A stretch of 64,000 nt of DNA from JADZFO01 sp964512635 (GTDB lineage: Bacteria > 4484-113 > JAFGCY01). Shown here one piece after another: positions 25,284 through 35,200 of this stretch (the stretch's first letter is position 1; the number at the start of each line of letters is the position of its first letter). The stretch spans positions 44,629 to 108,628 of the forward strand of contig CAZEJB010000010.1 in assembly GCA_964512635.1 (NCBI GenBank), given 5' to 3'. The notes below the pieces were generated by a model. That model was not told where the DNA came from and searched no databases. It saw only the letters and a program-made list of their open reading frames with translations. Position numbers and translations under genes: made by a program.

Positions 25284-25709
25284 TTAGTGACCGCCTTCAG
25301 CAGGAGGGGTCGTCTCGCCACCCTCGGCCGGAGGAGCGCAAGGGTTCTCGCCGCCCTCAGCCGGAGGAGCACAAGGATTGGCACCACCCTCAGCCGGGGG
25401 CGCGCAGGGGTTCTCGCCGCCCTCGGCCGGAGGCGCACAAGGGTTGGCGGTGCCGCAGGGGTTGCAGGGGTTCGCCGGGGCGCAGGGGTTGGCCGCATCG
25501 CCAGCGGGCGCGCAGGGGTTGGCGGCGTCGCCAGCCGGAGCGCAGGGGTTGCTGGCGGCTTCGGTTCCACCGGCCGCGCTGCCGGTGTCGCCACCAGGCG
25601 TGCTCATGCTGGCGCCGGTATCACCGGCTCCAGTACCATCATCGGTCTTCGGACAACCCGCAACGATCATACAGATCAGGGCCATCACGAGGAGCGCATA
25701 GAGACGCAT
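25284..25709 (-). CDS. Repeat lipoprotein rich in NPCAP motifs
   Basis: A 141-residue lipoprotein: LLVMALICMIVAGC is the lipobox (Cys ~20). Residues ~55-135 are tandem repeats of two kinds, NPCAPAGDA and NPCAPPAEGG, with one NPCNPCGTA junction, so about nine cysteines are evenly spaced. GAGGAGG eight bases before the ATG sets the start. The regular Cys-Pro spacing suggests an extended, possibly disulfide-linked or metal-binding surface coat, which is inference. The repeats are also near-identical at DNA level, so copy number may vary between strains. Confidence 0.8.
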   Translation of the reverse strand: MRLYALLVMALICMIVAGCPKTDDGTGAGDTGASMSTPGGDTGSAAGGTEAASNPCAPAGDAANPCAPAGDAANPCAPANPCNPCGTANPCAPPAEGGENPCAPPAEGGANPCAPPAEGGENPCAPPAEGGETTPPAEGGH

Positions 25710-26162
25710 GTTGAGGACCTCCTCAGTTTCGTACACTAGGCTAGAGTGACCGGGGATGATAGCACCTATGTAGGCTGAGAGCAATCGCAAAGGCGACAAA
25801 GCTGGAAATTTAATGTACGGGCTATTGGCCATTCCATAACACCAATATTGCGACAGGTTTACAGGCGCATCGCCGGGCGGCGGAAGTCCTGCCAAACTGG
25901 TCGAACTGACGCCGATGCGAACCCGCTTGAGCATGGCACAGAACAATCCGCAGCGCCGCTCGATTGGCAGCAGGATCCTTCACCGCGTCACCTGGAAGGC
26001 GATGAAGAAGCGCATAAGGCCGCTGCCGATTCTGGCAGTGTTGAAACGCGCATGCCTAAAGCTCCAGCCGCATTCCCGGCTCTGGCTGTGCCAGCGCTTA
26101 AGCGTGGTCCGGGGCCGACCGCGAACCTGGAACGGCTCCACCAAAACAGCGTGCTCAGGGAA
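25710..26162. other. 453-base interval without a confirmed gene
   Basis: The left ~130 bases hold the leader and probably the promoter of the repeat lipoprotein (TATCAT near 25757 on the minus strand). From about 25905 to 26165 the plus strand reads as a protein-like frame (PLEHGTEQSAAPLDW, AAFPALAVPALKRGP) with no clear start and no stop before it runs into the antisense of hmgA. It may be the remnant of a gene, or a coincidence of composition. Confidence 0.4.
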
Positions 26163-27332
26163 CTAGGCGCCGATCCAGCTGCGGGGATAGTCTTCGTCCT
26201 CTATGGTCAGCGCCTGCTTTGCTACCTTCAGCGGCCGCAGAGTATCGATCATCACCGCGTACTCATTCGTGGCCTGCGCCCCGCCCAGCCCTTCTATCGT
26301 GCCATAACGTCCCGGGTGCGGACCGTGGGGAATTCCGTCGGGGTGCAGTGTGATCGAGCCATACTCGATGCCCTTGCGGCTCATGAACTCGCTGGAGGCA
26401 TAGAACAGCACCTCGTCGCTCATCACGTTGCTGTGGACATAGGGCGTGACGATGGCCTCGGGGTGGAAGTCGAAGGGACGCGGGCAGAAGCTGCACATGA
26501 CAAAGCCATCGCCCTGGAAAGTCTGGTGGATCGGCGGCGGCTGATGGATCGCGCCGACAATCGGCTCAAAGTCATAGATGCTGAAGGCCCAGGGGTAGTA
26601 GAAGCCGTCCCAGCCGACGACATCACAGGGATGGTGATCAAGCACAACCTCGGTGTAGGCTGCAGGCTGCTTGATCACGATCCTGAACTCGCCCTTTTCG
26701 TCCCTGGCCTCGGTATAGGCCGGGAGGCGGATGTCGCGCTCGCTGAAAGGCGCGCCTTCAACCAGCTGGCCGCGTTCGTTGATATAGCGCTTGGGCCAGC
26801 GGATATAGCCGACGCTGTCAAAGACCAGCGCGCGGGCCGGCAGGCTGTCAAAGCGCCAGCGGTGCAGGATGCCGCGCGGGATGACCACATAGTCGCCCTG
26901 TTTGAAGGCCAGGTCGCCGAACTGGCTCTCCAACACCCCCGAGCCCTCGCTGACAAACACGACCTCGTCGCCACCCGCATTACGATAGAAGAAATCGTCG
27001 TTCTGAGTGACCACGGCAAAAAGCACCGAGACTTCGCCGTTGAAGAGCATCGGCGTACGGTCCAGCGCGATGCTGCCGCCGGACGCCAGCTTGCTAGTGC
27101 GCAGGTGGCGGTTGCGGATGGCGTGCGGCTGGTCTTCGGCCTCGAGCTTCCAGTCACGCAGATGGCGATAGGAAAGCATCGAACTGGGATGGTGGATGTG
27201 GTACAGCAGGCTGGCCGGGCCGGTGAAGCCCTTGTTGCCCATCAGCTGCTCGTAATACAGGCCGCCGGCGGGGTTGGGGTGGGCGATATGGCGCTTGCGC
27301 GGGATCGAGCCCAGTGCTTGATAGATCGGCAT
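26163..27332 (-). CDS. hmgA: Homogentisate 1,2-dioxygenase
   Basis: A 389-residue cupin-fold iron dioxygenase that opens the ring of homogentisate to maleylacetoacetate. Seen: YYEQLMGNKGFTGPASLLYH, LFNGEVSVLFAVVTQNDDFF, DEVVFVSEGSGVLES, GDYVVIPRGILHRW, DVVGWDGFYYPWAFSI, and HSNVMSDEVLFYAS with LHPDGIPHGPHPGRY providing the expected His/Glu iron ligands. It is shorter than the human enzyme, as bacterial and archaeal relatives often are. A TAAAAT box six bases before the ATG indicates its own leaderless transcript. hpd and the fumarylacetoacetase gene are upstream on the same strand. Confidence 0.93.
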   Translation of the reverse strand: MPIYQALGSIPRKRHIAHPNPAGGLYYEQLMGNKGFTGPASLLYHIHHPSSMLSYRHLRDWKLEAEDQPHAIRNRHLRTSKLASGGSIALDRTPMLFNGEVSVLFAVVTQNDDFFYRNAGGDEVVFVSEGSGVLESQFGDLAFKQGDYVVIPRGILHRWRFDSLPARALVFDSVGYIRWPKRYINERGQLVEGAPFSERDIRLPAYTEARDEKGEFRIVIKQPAAYTEVVLDHHPCDVVGWDGFYYPWAFSIYDFEPIVGAIHQPPPIHQTFQGDGFVMCSFCPRPFDFHPEAIVTPYVHSNVMSDEVLFYASSEFMSRKGIEYGSITLHPDGIPHGPHPGRYGTIEGLGGAQATNEYAVMIDTLRPLKVAKQALTIEDEDYPRSWIGA

Positions 27333-27338
27333 AGGCAG

Positions 27339-27344
27339 ATTTTA
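27339..27344 (-). promoter_or_regulatory. -10 box TAAAAT, leaderless start of hmgA
   Basis: Six bases before the hmgA ATG. Confidence 0.65.
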
Positions 27345-27466
27345 CTGCCAGCCGGGCGAACTGCTGCGAATCTCGGGCTGAGACCGAGGCTCATTTGGCA
27401 ACTTTAAGACCACCTGTGACGGTTGCTGCGGCCGTTATGCCGGCTGCTCGATCTTCTGTGCGGCCG

Positions 27467-29155
27467 CTAATAGTACATATAAAGCCGCAGGTGGCTGGTG
27501 CTGTCGAACTGGCCTGACGGCACCTTCGCCAGCACGGCCGGCCGGCCGTTAACCTCGGCCATCGAGAGCTGATCCAGATCAACGCCTGTGTCGATCAGGC
27601 CATAGTCGGCCCAGGTCTTGCCATCAAGCTGCTCGTTCGCCCGCATGACCAGGGTCTGGTCGCTGCGGATGCAGGCGGTGTAGGGCACGCCAGTGATCAG
27701 CGCGGAAGCGGCGCGCTCGTAGGCCGCGCCGAGAACAAAGTAGTTGCCGTCCCAGGTCAGTCCAGCGTCATCCAGGGATACCGAAGACCAGAAGTCGGGA
27801 CCGTAGCTGAAGCAGGTGCAGGCCCGCATTCCGGCCAGCTGAAGCAGCCCTGCGGGTGGTGGCGTATCCACGAAGGCGCCATCGAAGATGGGTGAGAAGC
27901 TCGAAAGATCCGGCCAGCTCAGGCCGCTGCTGTCGCTGGAGCGGCTGTAGCGCAGTTGCAGCGTGTTGGTGCTGGCATTCCTGCCCCAGAGTCCCACGGC
28001 GGGAAAGCCGTCGATGACCTTGAGGTCATAGGCGCGGGCCCAGCTATAGCCACTGTTTACCGAGTCGGTCAGGTTCCAGAGCGACCCCTGGGCATCCGTG
28101 GCGATGAAGTAGCGGGCGGATTGCTCTGCCTCCAGGGGCTCGTTGAAGAGCATAGCGGGGCGCGAATCAACCTCGATCAGTCCGACCAGTTCAGACCCTT
28201 CGCCCAGGACGCCAGGTATTGCGCTGGCGGGCGGCTGGGGCCAGCTGCTGCCGGCTGCATCGGCGCAGCGCAAATACCAGACTTCGCCATTGCTGCCGAA
28301 GTCGCGGGTGGCCGCGACCGCCGGGTTACCGGCAATGACGGCGCTGGACAGGCTGGTAAGCTCGACGTTGGCGTTAGGGTTGTTGAACACGGAGCGACGG
28401 GGATGCCAGGACTCGCAGTCCGGGTCCCCCGCCTGATACGACACGATGTCAAAGCTGAAATCCGCGCCCTCGTTGAGCCGTGCCGCGGCGAAAACGCAGG
28501 GACTGCCACCAAGCACCAGCAGCGAGCTTTGCGTGATCAGCAGAGGGCTCTCAGTGACCTGATAGGTGCGCCAGCTTGGCTCGCCGATGCCGCCCTCGTT
28601 GATCCGCACTTCACGCAGGATGGCGTCGTCCGTGCCGCCAACCACCAGCGCGACGAATACCTCGCCCGCCGGACCGATGAAAGGTGACAGATCCGCCAGC
28701 AGCAGGCCGCTTACCGGCGACTGGTACCAGTCCCAGCGGTCGCTTTCGAAGTTGGCGAGCCCCATGTAAAAGTTTCCCTCGGCCGGAGGACTTGCCCAGA
28801 TGCTGTGAATCAGCGCCGGCCCGGGGTTCTGCGGCACCCAGAACTCATAGACAGCGTGGGCGTGGTCTTCAAGCCTGCCGCTGTTCGGGTTGTGATTCGG
28901 GAAGAAGTAGCGGCTGAGTCCAAGCGGGCCGGTCCTGAACTCGCCCTCCGCGAGGCAGTCAACCGCCTGCTTGCTGAGAAAAGCAGTGGCGGAGGTCGTA
29001 CGGGGGGACGCTTGCAGCTCGTGGGGTGACTGCAGGCCAACAGGTGTGGCAAAGACCAGGCTGCCCGAGACACTCTGCGAAGTTGGGCTGGATGAGCAGC
29101 CACTGGCGAGCAGCAGCAGGGCCAGGATGGCGAGAATTGTGGACGTGCGGCGCAT
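27467..29155 (-). CDS. Lipoprotein with GLxNW-type module and GxPA propeller repeats
   Basis: A 562-residue lipoprotein (LAILALLLLASGC, Cys 20). Residues ~90-180 hold a module also present in the proteases and propeller proteins at 36358 and 42039: EFWVPQNPGPALIHSIWA, MGLANFESDRWDWYQ, LLADLSPFIGPAGEVFVAL. Residues ~225-562 contain about six repeats with the core xGxPAV followed by a strand and a Trp (AVIAGNPAVAATRDFG, LKVIDGFPAVGLWG, MAEVNGRPAVLAKV), probably a beta-propeller. It lies between two tyrosine-degradation genes on the same strand but is a surface protein. AGAGG precedes the ATG. Confidence 0.7.
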   Translation of the reverse strand: MRRTSTILAILALLLLASGCSSSPTSQSVSGSLVFATPVGLQSPHELQASPRTTSATAFLSKQAVDCLAEGEFRTGPLGLSRYFFPNHNPNSGRLEDHAHAVYEFWVPQNPGPALIHSIWASPPAEGNFYMGLANFESDRWDWYQSPVSGLLLADLSPFIGPAGEVFVALVVGGTDDAILREVRINEGGIGEPSWRTYQVTESPLLITQSSLLVLGGSPCVFAAARLNEGADFSFDIVSYQAGDPDCESWHPRRSVFNNPNANVELTSLSSAVIAGNPAVAATRDFGSNGEVWYLRCADAAGSSWPQPPASAIPGVLGEGSELVGLIEVDSRPAMLFNEPLEAEQSARYFIATDAQGSLWNLTDSVNSGYSWARAYDLKVIDGFPAVGLWGRNASTNTLQLRYSRSSDSSGLSWPDLSSFSPIFDGAFVDTPPPAGLLQLAGMRACTCFSYGPDFWSSVSLDDAGLTWDGNYFVLGAAYERAASALITGVPYTACIRSDQTLVMRANEQLDGKTWADYGLIDTGVDLDQLSMAEVNGRPAVLAKVPSGQFDSTSHLRLYMYY

Positions 29156-29265
29156 ATGAAACCTCTTGCCGCAGCACTGCGGAATAAGGTCATCATAGCC
29201 TGTTTCCAGCTGTTGTCCTTTTGCAAGGGCCTTTGTCCGACGCGGCTCCTCCCGCCGCTGCGCTG

Positions 29266-30249
29266 CTAGCCGGCTGACACTATCTTGTTGCGCACGGTGC
29301 CCAGGCGCTCGATCTCGATCTCCACTGTGTCGCCCACGCCAAGCCAGCCGTCGACTCCGGTGCCGATCGGGCTGCCGTCCTCGAACTTCGTGCCGGTCTC
29401 CAGCAGGCAGCCGCGGCCGCAGGTGCCAGAGCCCAGCACGTCGCCAGGGTAGAGCATCACCCCCTGGCTGGCGCGTTCGATGAGCTGCGCGAAGCCGAAG
29501 TAGATGCTGGACCAGTTGTTCTCGCAGGTCACGCGACCGTTGACCGAGCAGCGCATCTTCAGGTCAAAGCCCTTGCCGGAGCGCCGGTCTTCCAGCTCGT
29601 CAGGGGTGACCAGGTAGGGGCCAATGCTGGTCGCGAAGTCCTTGCCCTTGGCCGGGCCGAGGTTCATCACCATCTCGGCCTTCTGAGCATCCCGCAGCGA
29701 CCAGTCGTTCATCACGAAGTAGCCGGCGATATAGCTATCGGCATCCGCGGCGCTTATGTCACGCCCGGCCTTGCCGATCACACAACCGATCTCGACCTCA
29801 TAATCCAGCCACTGGCCGGCCCTCGGGAAAGTTACGTCGCTGAAAGGCCCGCTGATCGCCTGGTGGTTGCTGAAGTAGAAGACCGGGAACTTGTACCAGT
29901 CCTCGATCATCTCCGCGCCGCGGCGCGCCCGGGCGTTCTTCACGTGCTCCTCAAAGCCGTAGCCGTCGCGAAAGGACGCCACCGGCAGCACGGGAGCTTC
30001 CAGCGTGACTTCAGATTCGCTGTGGCTCGGCACGCTCTCTCGGTTGCCGGCCAGCGCCATCTCCAGGTCCTCGCGCAGCCGGGTGAACTCGGCCAGGGTG
30101 CGGCTGCCGATGCGGCGGTCGGCCAGCGAGTCGTCGCTGCGGCTGGCCGAGGCCAGCACGATGTCGCTGACGTTATAGATCCGGCCCTCGAAGAGCATCC
30201 CGGCGTGAACCTGGTGGTCACCACTGACGCGGAAGTTGCAAAGACGCAT
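29266..30249 (-). CDS. fahA: Fumarylacetoacetase (FAH family hydrolase)
   Basis: A 327-residue FAH-fold enzyme. Conserved parts: GYGFEEHVKNARARRG, KFPVFYFSNHQAISGP, WLDYEVEIGCVIGKAGRDI (ExE metal ligands), YFVMNDWSLRDAQ (DW..RD), KGKDFATSIGPYLVT and GDVLGSGTCGRGCLLETG. Placed between hpd and hmgA it most likely hydrolyses fumarylacetoacetate (or maleylacetoacetate directly) to fumarate and acetoacetate; no isomerase gene is seen. The family also includes other acylpyruvases, so the assignment rests partly on context. It starts 96 bases after hpd. Confidence 0.88.
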   Translation of the reverse strand: MRLCNFRVSGDHQVHAGMLFEGRIYNVSDIVLASASRSDDSLADRRIGSRTLAEFTRLREDLEMALAGNRESVPSHSESEVTLEAPVLPVASFRDGYGFEEHVKNARARRGAEMIEDWYKFPVFYFSNHQAISGPFSDVTFPRAGQWLDYEVEIGCVIGKAGRDISAADADSYIAGYFVMNDWSLRDAQKAEMVMNLGPAKGKDFATSIGPYLVTPDELEDRRSGKGFDLKMRCSVNGRVTCENNWSSIYFGFAQLIERASQGVMLYPGDVLGSGTCGRGCLLETGTKFEDGSPIGTGVDGWLGVGDTVEIEIERLGTVRNKIVSAG

Positions 30250-30264
30250 GTATCCCCCTGTTGG

Positions 30265-30341
30265 TGGGGCGGGCCTCAGTGCCCGCCGGACTAGTGAACC
30301 CGTAAGATTGGAAGATGGCGGCCAGTGACGGCCGCCCCACT
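30265..30341. repeat. Pair of REP-like palindromes between hpd and fahA
   Basis: First hairpin GGCGGGC-CTCAGT-GCCCGCC (30268-30287). Second GGCGGCC-AGTGAC-GGCCGCC followed by CCCAC (30317-30341). The second is nearly identical to a palindrome inserted in the mutase gene at 52509-52532, so it is a dispersed repeat family. Confidence 0.8.
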
Positions 30342-30344
30342 GTT

Positions 30345-31478
30345 CTACAAGTTTCCCCGCAGGGCCTGTTCGCGTTCGATGCTTTCGAAGAGCGCCTTGA
30401 AGTTGCCCTTGCCAAAGCCCTTGGCGCCGCGGCGCTGGATGATTTCATAGAACAGGGTCGGGCGGTCCTCCACTGGCTTGCTGAAGAGCTGCAGCAGATA
30501 GCCGTCCTCATCGCGGTCGACCAGGAGGTTAAGGCGCTTGACCTCGTCCATGGGCTCCTGGATCTCGCCGACGCGCTCGGGCACGTCTTCGTAGTACGTC
30601 TCCGGCACGCGCAGGAACTCCACGCCGTTGTCGCGCAGGGTGTCCACCGTGGACAGGATGTCCTTGGTCAGCAGGGCGATGTGCTGGACGCCGGGGCCGT
30701 GGTAGAAGTCGAGGTATTCCTCGATCTGGCTCTTCTTCTTGCCCGCCGCCGGTTCGTTGATCGGGAACTTGATTACATAGTTGCCGCTGCTCATCACGAT
30801 GCTCATCAGCGCGCTGTACTCGGTGCTGATGTCCTTGTCGTCAAAGGTGATGTAGCGGTGGAAGCCCATCACGTTGCTGTAGAAGTCGGCCCAGAATTGC
30901 ATCTTGCCCAGCTCGACATTGCCGACCATGTGGTCGATGCGGATGAGTCCGCAGCCGGCGCCGGCGATGTGCTTCTCCACGTAGCCCGGCAGGAATACAC
31001 CGCTGTAGTCGCTGTGTCCGTTGCTTCCGGCCTGGCCCGCCACTGTTGCGCCGATGAAGCTGTGGATCGTGTCGCCATAGGTATGAATGCTGGCGCGGCG
31101 GACCTTGCCGAAGCTGTCCTCAATCCAGTGCGGCTCTTCAAAGGACACAGCTCCGCGGCGAACCGCCTCGCCCCAGCTGAAGTCGACGTCGTCGACCTCA
31201 AAGGCAATGTCACGCACACCGTCGCCATGCTTGACGAGGTGGGCGTTGATCTCGTGGTCCGGGCTCATCGGCGTGGTCAGAACCATGTGAATGTCGTTCT
31301 GCCGCATTACATAGCTGGTCAGCTCGCGGTTCTGGGTCTCCAGTCCGCGGTAGGCGAAGTAGTCGAAGCCAAAGGCCTTGTGGTAGTAATAGGCTGCCTG
31401 CTTTGCGTTGCCCACCCAGAATTCCACATGGTGAATGCGCTTGAGCTGCAGCGGGTTATCCATCGGCGTGCTGTCCAT
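30345..31478 (-). CDS. hpd: 4-hydroxyphenylpyruvate dioxygenase
   Basis: A 377-residue two-domain VOC-fold iron enzyme that turns 4-hydroxyphenylpyruvate into homogentisate. Iron ligands are in RIDHMVGNV (His), GVQHIALLT (His) and LFYEIIQRRG (Glu). Other family segments: IHHVEFWVGNAKQAAYYY, FWADFYSNVMGFHRY, SALMSIVMSSGNYVIKFPIN, LQLFSKPVEDRPTLF and the C-terminal GKGNFKALFESIE. GAGGGAG precedes the ATG, and a TACAAT box lies about 35 bases upstream, so this gene has a leader. Head of the tyrosine degradation genes. Confidence 0.96.
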   Translation of the reverse strand: MDSTPMDNPLQLKRIHHVEFWVGNAKQAAYYYHKAFGFDYFAYRGLETQNRELTSYVMRQNDIHMVLTTPMSPDHEINAHLVKHGDGVRDIAFEVDDVDFSWGEAVRRGAVSFEEPHWIEDSFGKVRRASIHTYGDTIHSFIGATVAGQAGSNGHSDYSGVFLPGYVEKHIAGAGCGLIRIDHMVGNVELGKMQFWADFYSNVMGFHRYITFDDKDISTEYSALMSIVMSSGNYVIKFPINEPAAGKKKSQIEEYLDFYHGPGVQHIALLTKDILSTVDTLRDNGVEFLRVPETYYEDVPERVGEIQEPMDEVKRLNLLVDRDEDGYLLQLFSKPVEDRPTLFYEIIQRRGAKGFGKGNFKALFESIEREQALRGNL

Positions 31479-31630
31479 ATGCTCCCTCTTCCGGCTGGCA
31501 GCCGGTAGTTCAATTGTACTGCCCAGTGGATGGATGAAATGCGACCAAATCTCAGGGGCAGCGGCCTTCGCAGTAGCGCCAGGCCCTGCGGCAGGCTAGA
31601 ATTCTTCATCCTGCATTCAAGAGGGCTGAC

Positions 31631-32284
31631 ATGCCTGGACCCCTTCCCCTTCACAAGCGGCTGCGTCTGGCGCAGGCGCTGGTGCTGAGCACACTGCTGC
31701 TGCTGGCCTGCGGCTGCTTCGGCGGCGGCGCCGGCGCACCGGCTGATACCCAGCAGAAACCGGCAGAAGAGCAGGACGCCGCCGCGGCGAATCAGGGCCA
31801 GACCGCGCCGCGCAACACTTTGCGGGCAAGCATGCCCGCGTTGACGAAGATGTCGACGGGCAGCGAGTTTGAGTTTGTCCTGTCCGGCAGCTTCTCCGAT
31901 CCGCTGCATCAGGCCAGCGCCAGGATCGTGTTTGACTCGCGGGTGGCCGAGCTGGTCTCAGCCAGCCGCGGCGATCTGATCCCTCAGAACGCGGTCTATC
32001 TCGCTCGCACTGACATGGCTCCAGGCAGCCTCGATATCCCCGCAGGAATCGCCGGGCTGGGCTATGACGCGGTGGTGCCCTTCGCCTTCACCCGGCTGCC
32101 GGAAGACCCGGCCAGCACCAGCAGCGAGGGCGAGCTACTGCGACTGCGTTTCCGCCTGCGCGGCCCGGCTCGCGCCGGTCAGCCGGCAGTGCGCCTGCTC
32201 AACGATCAGGAGTGGCTGCAGCTGCGTGACAGCGCCGGCCGGCGGCTGAGCTTCGACTTCGAAGCCCGCGAGGAGGCCCGCTGA
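31631..32284 (+). CDS. Lipoprotein with cohesin-like domain
   Basis: A 217-residue lipoprotein (VLSTLLLLACGC). After a disordered linker rich in Gln, Glu and Ala, residues ~70-215 resemble a cohesin/CBM2-3 fold: FEFVLSGSFSDPLHQASA, RIVFDSRVAELVSASRGD, GELLRLRFRLRGPARAGQPA and LRDSAGRRLSFDFEA. Cohesins bind dockerins. The TGA overlaps by one base the ATG of a large protease that ends in a dockerin-like repeat (TGATG), so the two are co-translated and could be partners. The cohesin call is by pattern only. Confidence 0.6.
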   Translation: MPGPLPLHKRLRLAQALVLSTLLLLACGCFGGGAGAPADTQQKPAEEQDAAAANQGQTAPRNTLRASMPALTKMSTGSEFEFVLSGSFSDPLHQASARIVFDSRVAELVSASRGDLIPQNAVYLARTDMAPGSLDIPAGIAGLGYDAVVPFAFTRLPEDPASTSSEGELLRLRFRLRGPARAGQPAVRLLNDQEWLQLRDSAGRRLSFDFEAREEAR

Positions 32285-35200
32285 TGAGTACGCCTCTTCG
32301 CCGCAAGACACTGGATCTCTGCTTCGCCTTCATGGTTCTGGCCGCGCTGCTCGCGCCACTGTCGACGGCGCGCTCGATGCAGCCGCCGCCCGACGGCATG
32401 CTCCGCAGGATGGAGTCCGAAGGCAGCCTGAAGAATGCGCAGGACTTCGCCAGGAAGCTTGGCAACCACGAGCTGAAGATGCCCCGGCGCAGCGATGGCC
32501 GCGCCGCCAGCTTGTCCCCTCAGGACCTGGCTAGCGAAATCAGCACGCGCCTTGGAACGAGTCTCGCCGATCTTAGTGGTGGCCGCGCGGCCAGTTCAGT
32601 CGCATCACGTGAGCTTAAGGATGCCGAACTGGACCTGAACCACGACAGCCAGATCGATGAGCGCGACGTGCTGGCGCTCGGATTGCCAAGGCCCAAGGGG
32701 GCGGCGGCCTTTCCCAGCCTCGGGGTGGTGAAGACTTTTGCCCTGCTGATTGACTTTGAAGAATACGAGCACTGGTTCCCGCAGGATGAATTCCAGGAGA
32801 ACCTGTTTGGACTTAGCGGCACCGGCGCCAGCGCCTATGGCAGCCTGCGCAAGTACTACAACCAGGCGTCTTATGACAAGCTGGATATCCAGGGCCAGGC
32901 CTATGGCTGGCACCGGGCAAGCAAGCCGCGCAGCTATTACCACCCGGACGACAATAACGGCTACGCCACTGATGGCGAGCGCCGCAACGAGGTGGTGGAG
33001 GAAGCGATCCTGGCCGCCGATGCCGCCGGCGAGGACTTCAGCCAGTACGATAACGATGGCGACGGCTATGTGGACTACTTCCTCGTCATCTGGGCCGGAC
33101 CCAACGGCGGCTGGGCGACCTTCTGGTGGGGCTACTTCGGCGTCAGCCTGCCGGACGACTTTGTGATCGACGGCGTGCGCTTCAACACTTACAGCTGGCA
33201 GTGGGAGAACTACCACTACTTTGGAGAGACTCCGCCGGAACCTGAGCACTGGGATCCGTATGTGACGATCCACGAGACCGGCCATTCCCTCGGACTGCCG
33301 GATTACTACGACTACGACGGCAATGTCGGGCCTCCAGGCGGCTGCGGCGGCATGGACATGATGGACGGCAACTGGGGTGATCACAACTGCTTCAGCAAGT
33401 ACTGGCTCGGCTGGCTGACTCCCACCATCGCCTTCAGCAACCTCAATGACCAGCCGCTGGGCGCAACTTCGCTGCATCCGGATGCCGTGCTGTTCATGCC
33501 GGGATTTGACCCGGTGGCGCCATGGCAGGAATACTTCATGGCCCAGAATCGCTCGCGCTTCGGACTGGACTTCAACTATCCCTCCGACGGTCTCGTCCTG
33601 TGGCACATCGACGCGCGGATAAATGAATATGGCGGCTTCCTCTACGACAACAGTTATGCCGAACATAAGCTGATCAAGCTGATGCAGGCCGACGGGCTGG
33701 AGGAAATCGAGAACGGCCAGGCCGGGGCGAATGCAGGCGACTTCTACAACAGTGGTGAAGAGCTCAGCGCGTCGAGCACGCCGAACTCGAACCGCTACAA
33801 CAACACGGCGACCAATGCGCGCTGCCACGATATCAGTGCCGACGGCGAGAACATGACCGCGGACTTCACGCTCTTCACCAGCAACCCGCCCTCGGTGACG
33901 ATCAACAACCCGCTGGCGGGCGGCAACGTGTCGAGCCTGCAGAACATCGCGGTCACCTGCACCGATGAAGGGCCGCTGGCGCGTATCGACTACATTGTCG
34001 ACGGACAGGTTATTGCCCAGGACAGCTCAGGGTCCCTGACATCGAACACCACCTGGAACAGCCTGTGCGAGTTCAACGGCAGCTGCGAGCTGACCGTTCG
34101 CGCCTGGGACAGCGAGAATCAGTCCGGCAGTGCAACGATTACAGTTGACGTTGCCAACTTTGGACTGACTAACTTCACAGATGACTTTGAAACGAACATG
34201 CTGCGCTGGCGCAGCCTGAACTTCCCGGCGGAGCGCCGCGGCCAGTTCACTGCCTGGGACCAGCGTACAACTCCAGCCGAGGGCAACCCGCCGGTCAGCG
34301 GCAAGGAAGCCTTCGTCAACGCCAGCTCGGGAAACTGGTGCGGCGCCTATGACATGCTGCGCAGCCAGCGGCTCAACGCCAGCGCCTTTACGCGGCCGCT
34401 GCAGATCAGCTTCCGCTACCGCTGCCGCGGCGGTTTCAGCCTCGAGGCCACTGAAGACAACGGGGCGAGCTGGACAAAGCTGCTGGATATTCCGGCTTCC
34501 GGGGAGTGGACCAAGTATGGCGCCGTCCTGCCGCTGCAGGGCAAGGTTCTCTACCTGCGCTTCCGCTACCAGGGCGATGTGAATGTCAATGACTATGGCT
34601 GTCTGGGCGCCAACATCGACGACGTGCTCGTGCGCGAGGCGCCCAGCGATGCGCCGACCCTGCAGTTCACCAGCCACAGCAACGGTGATGCCGTCAACGG
34701 CCAGACGACCTTTGAGGTCTCGGGCATCGACGACGGGACGATCGACCGCGTCCGCTTCTTCGTCAACGACAGTCTGGCGGTAACCGACACAGGCGAGCCC
34801 TGGACCTATGACCGCGACACGATCTGGGACGACAACAATCCGGCAGTCAGGATCAAGGCAATCGCCGAGGATGACGACGAGCTGTTCAGCGAGCCGGCCG
34901 AAATCACGGTGGCATGGAAGAACCCGCGCACTTATCCGGCCAAGGACGGCTTCGAGGCCGATGGCTATGACGGCTGGAGTCTGAACAACGACGGCCTGCA
35001 GCCACAATGGACCAAGCTGACCGACTTCGGCCACAACTCGCCAAGCTGCCTGGCCCTGCTGCCGACCGGTAACTGGGAGCAGAGCAACTATGAGGGCCTC
35101 TGGTACAACGGCTATCCGGTTGAGGTCGGCCGCCGGGCGATCGACTTGTCCGGCGACGCCTGCATCCGGCCGGAGCTGAGCTTCTACCAGCAGTCCGACT

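Noticed and set aside
25320..25560. CRISPR-like array
   Set aside because: The regular repeats are codons of the NPCAP repeat protein; spacing is 27-30 bases with no unique spacers.
25848..27407. 519-codon plus-strand frame through hmgA
   Set aside because: Most of it is hmgA antisense; only the first part shows protein-like composition and is described separately.
30315..31508. 397-codon plus-strand frame opposite hpd
   Set aside because: hpd has iron ligands and all family motifs; the opposite frame has none.
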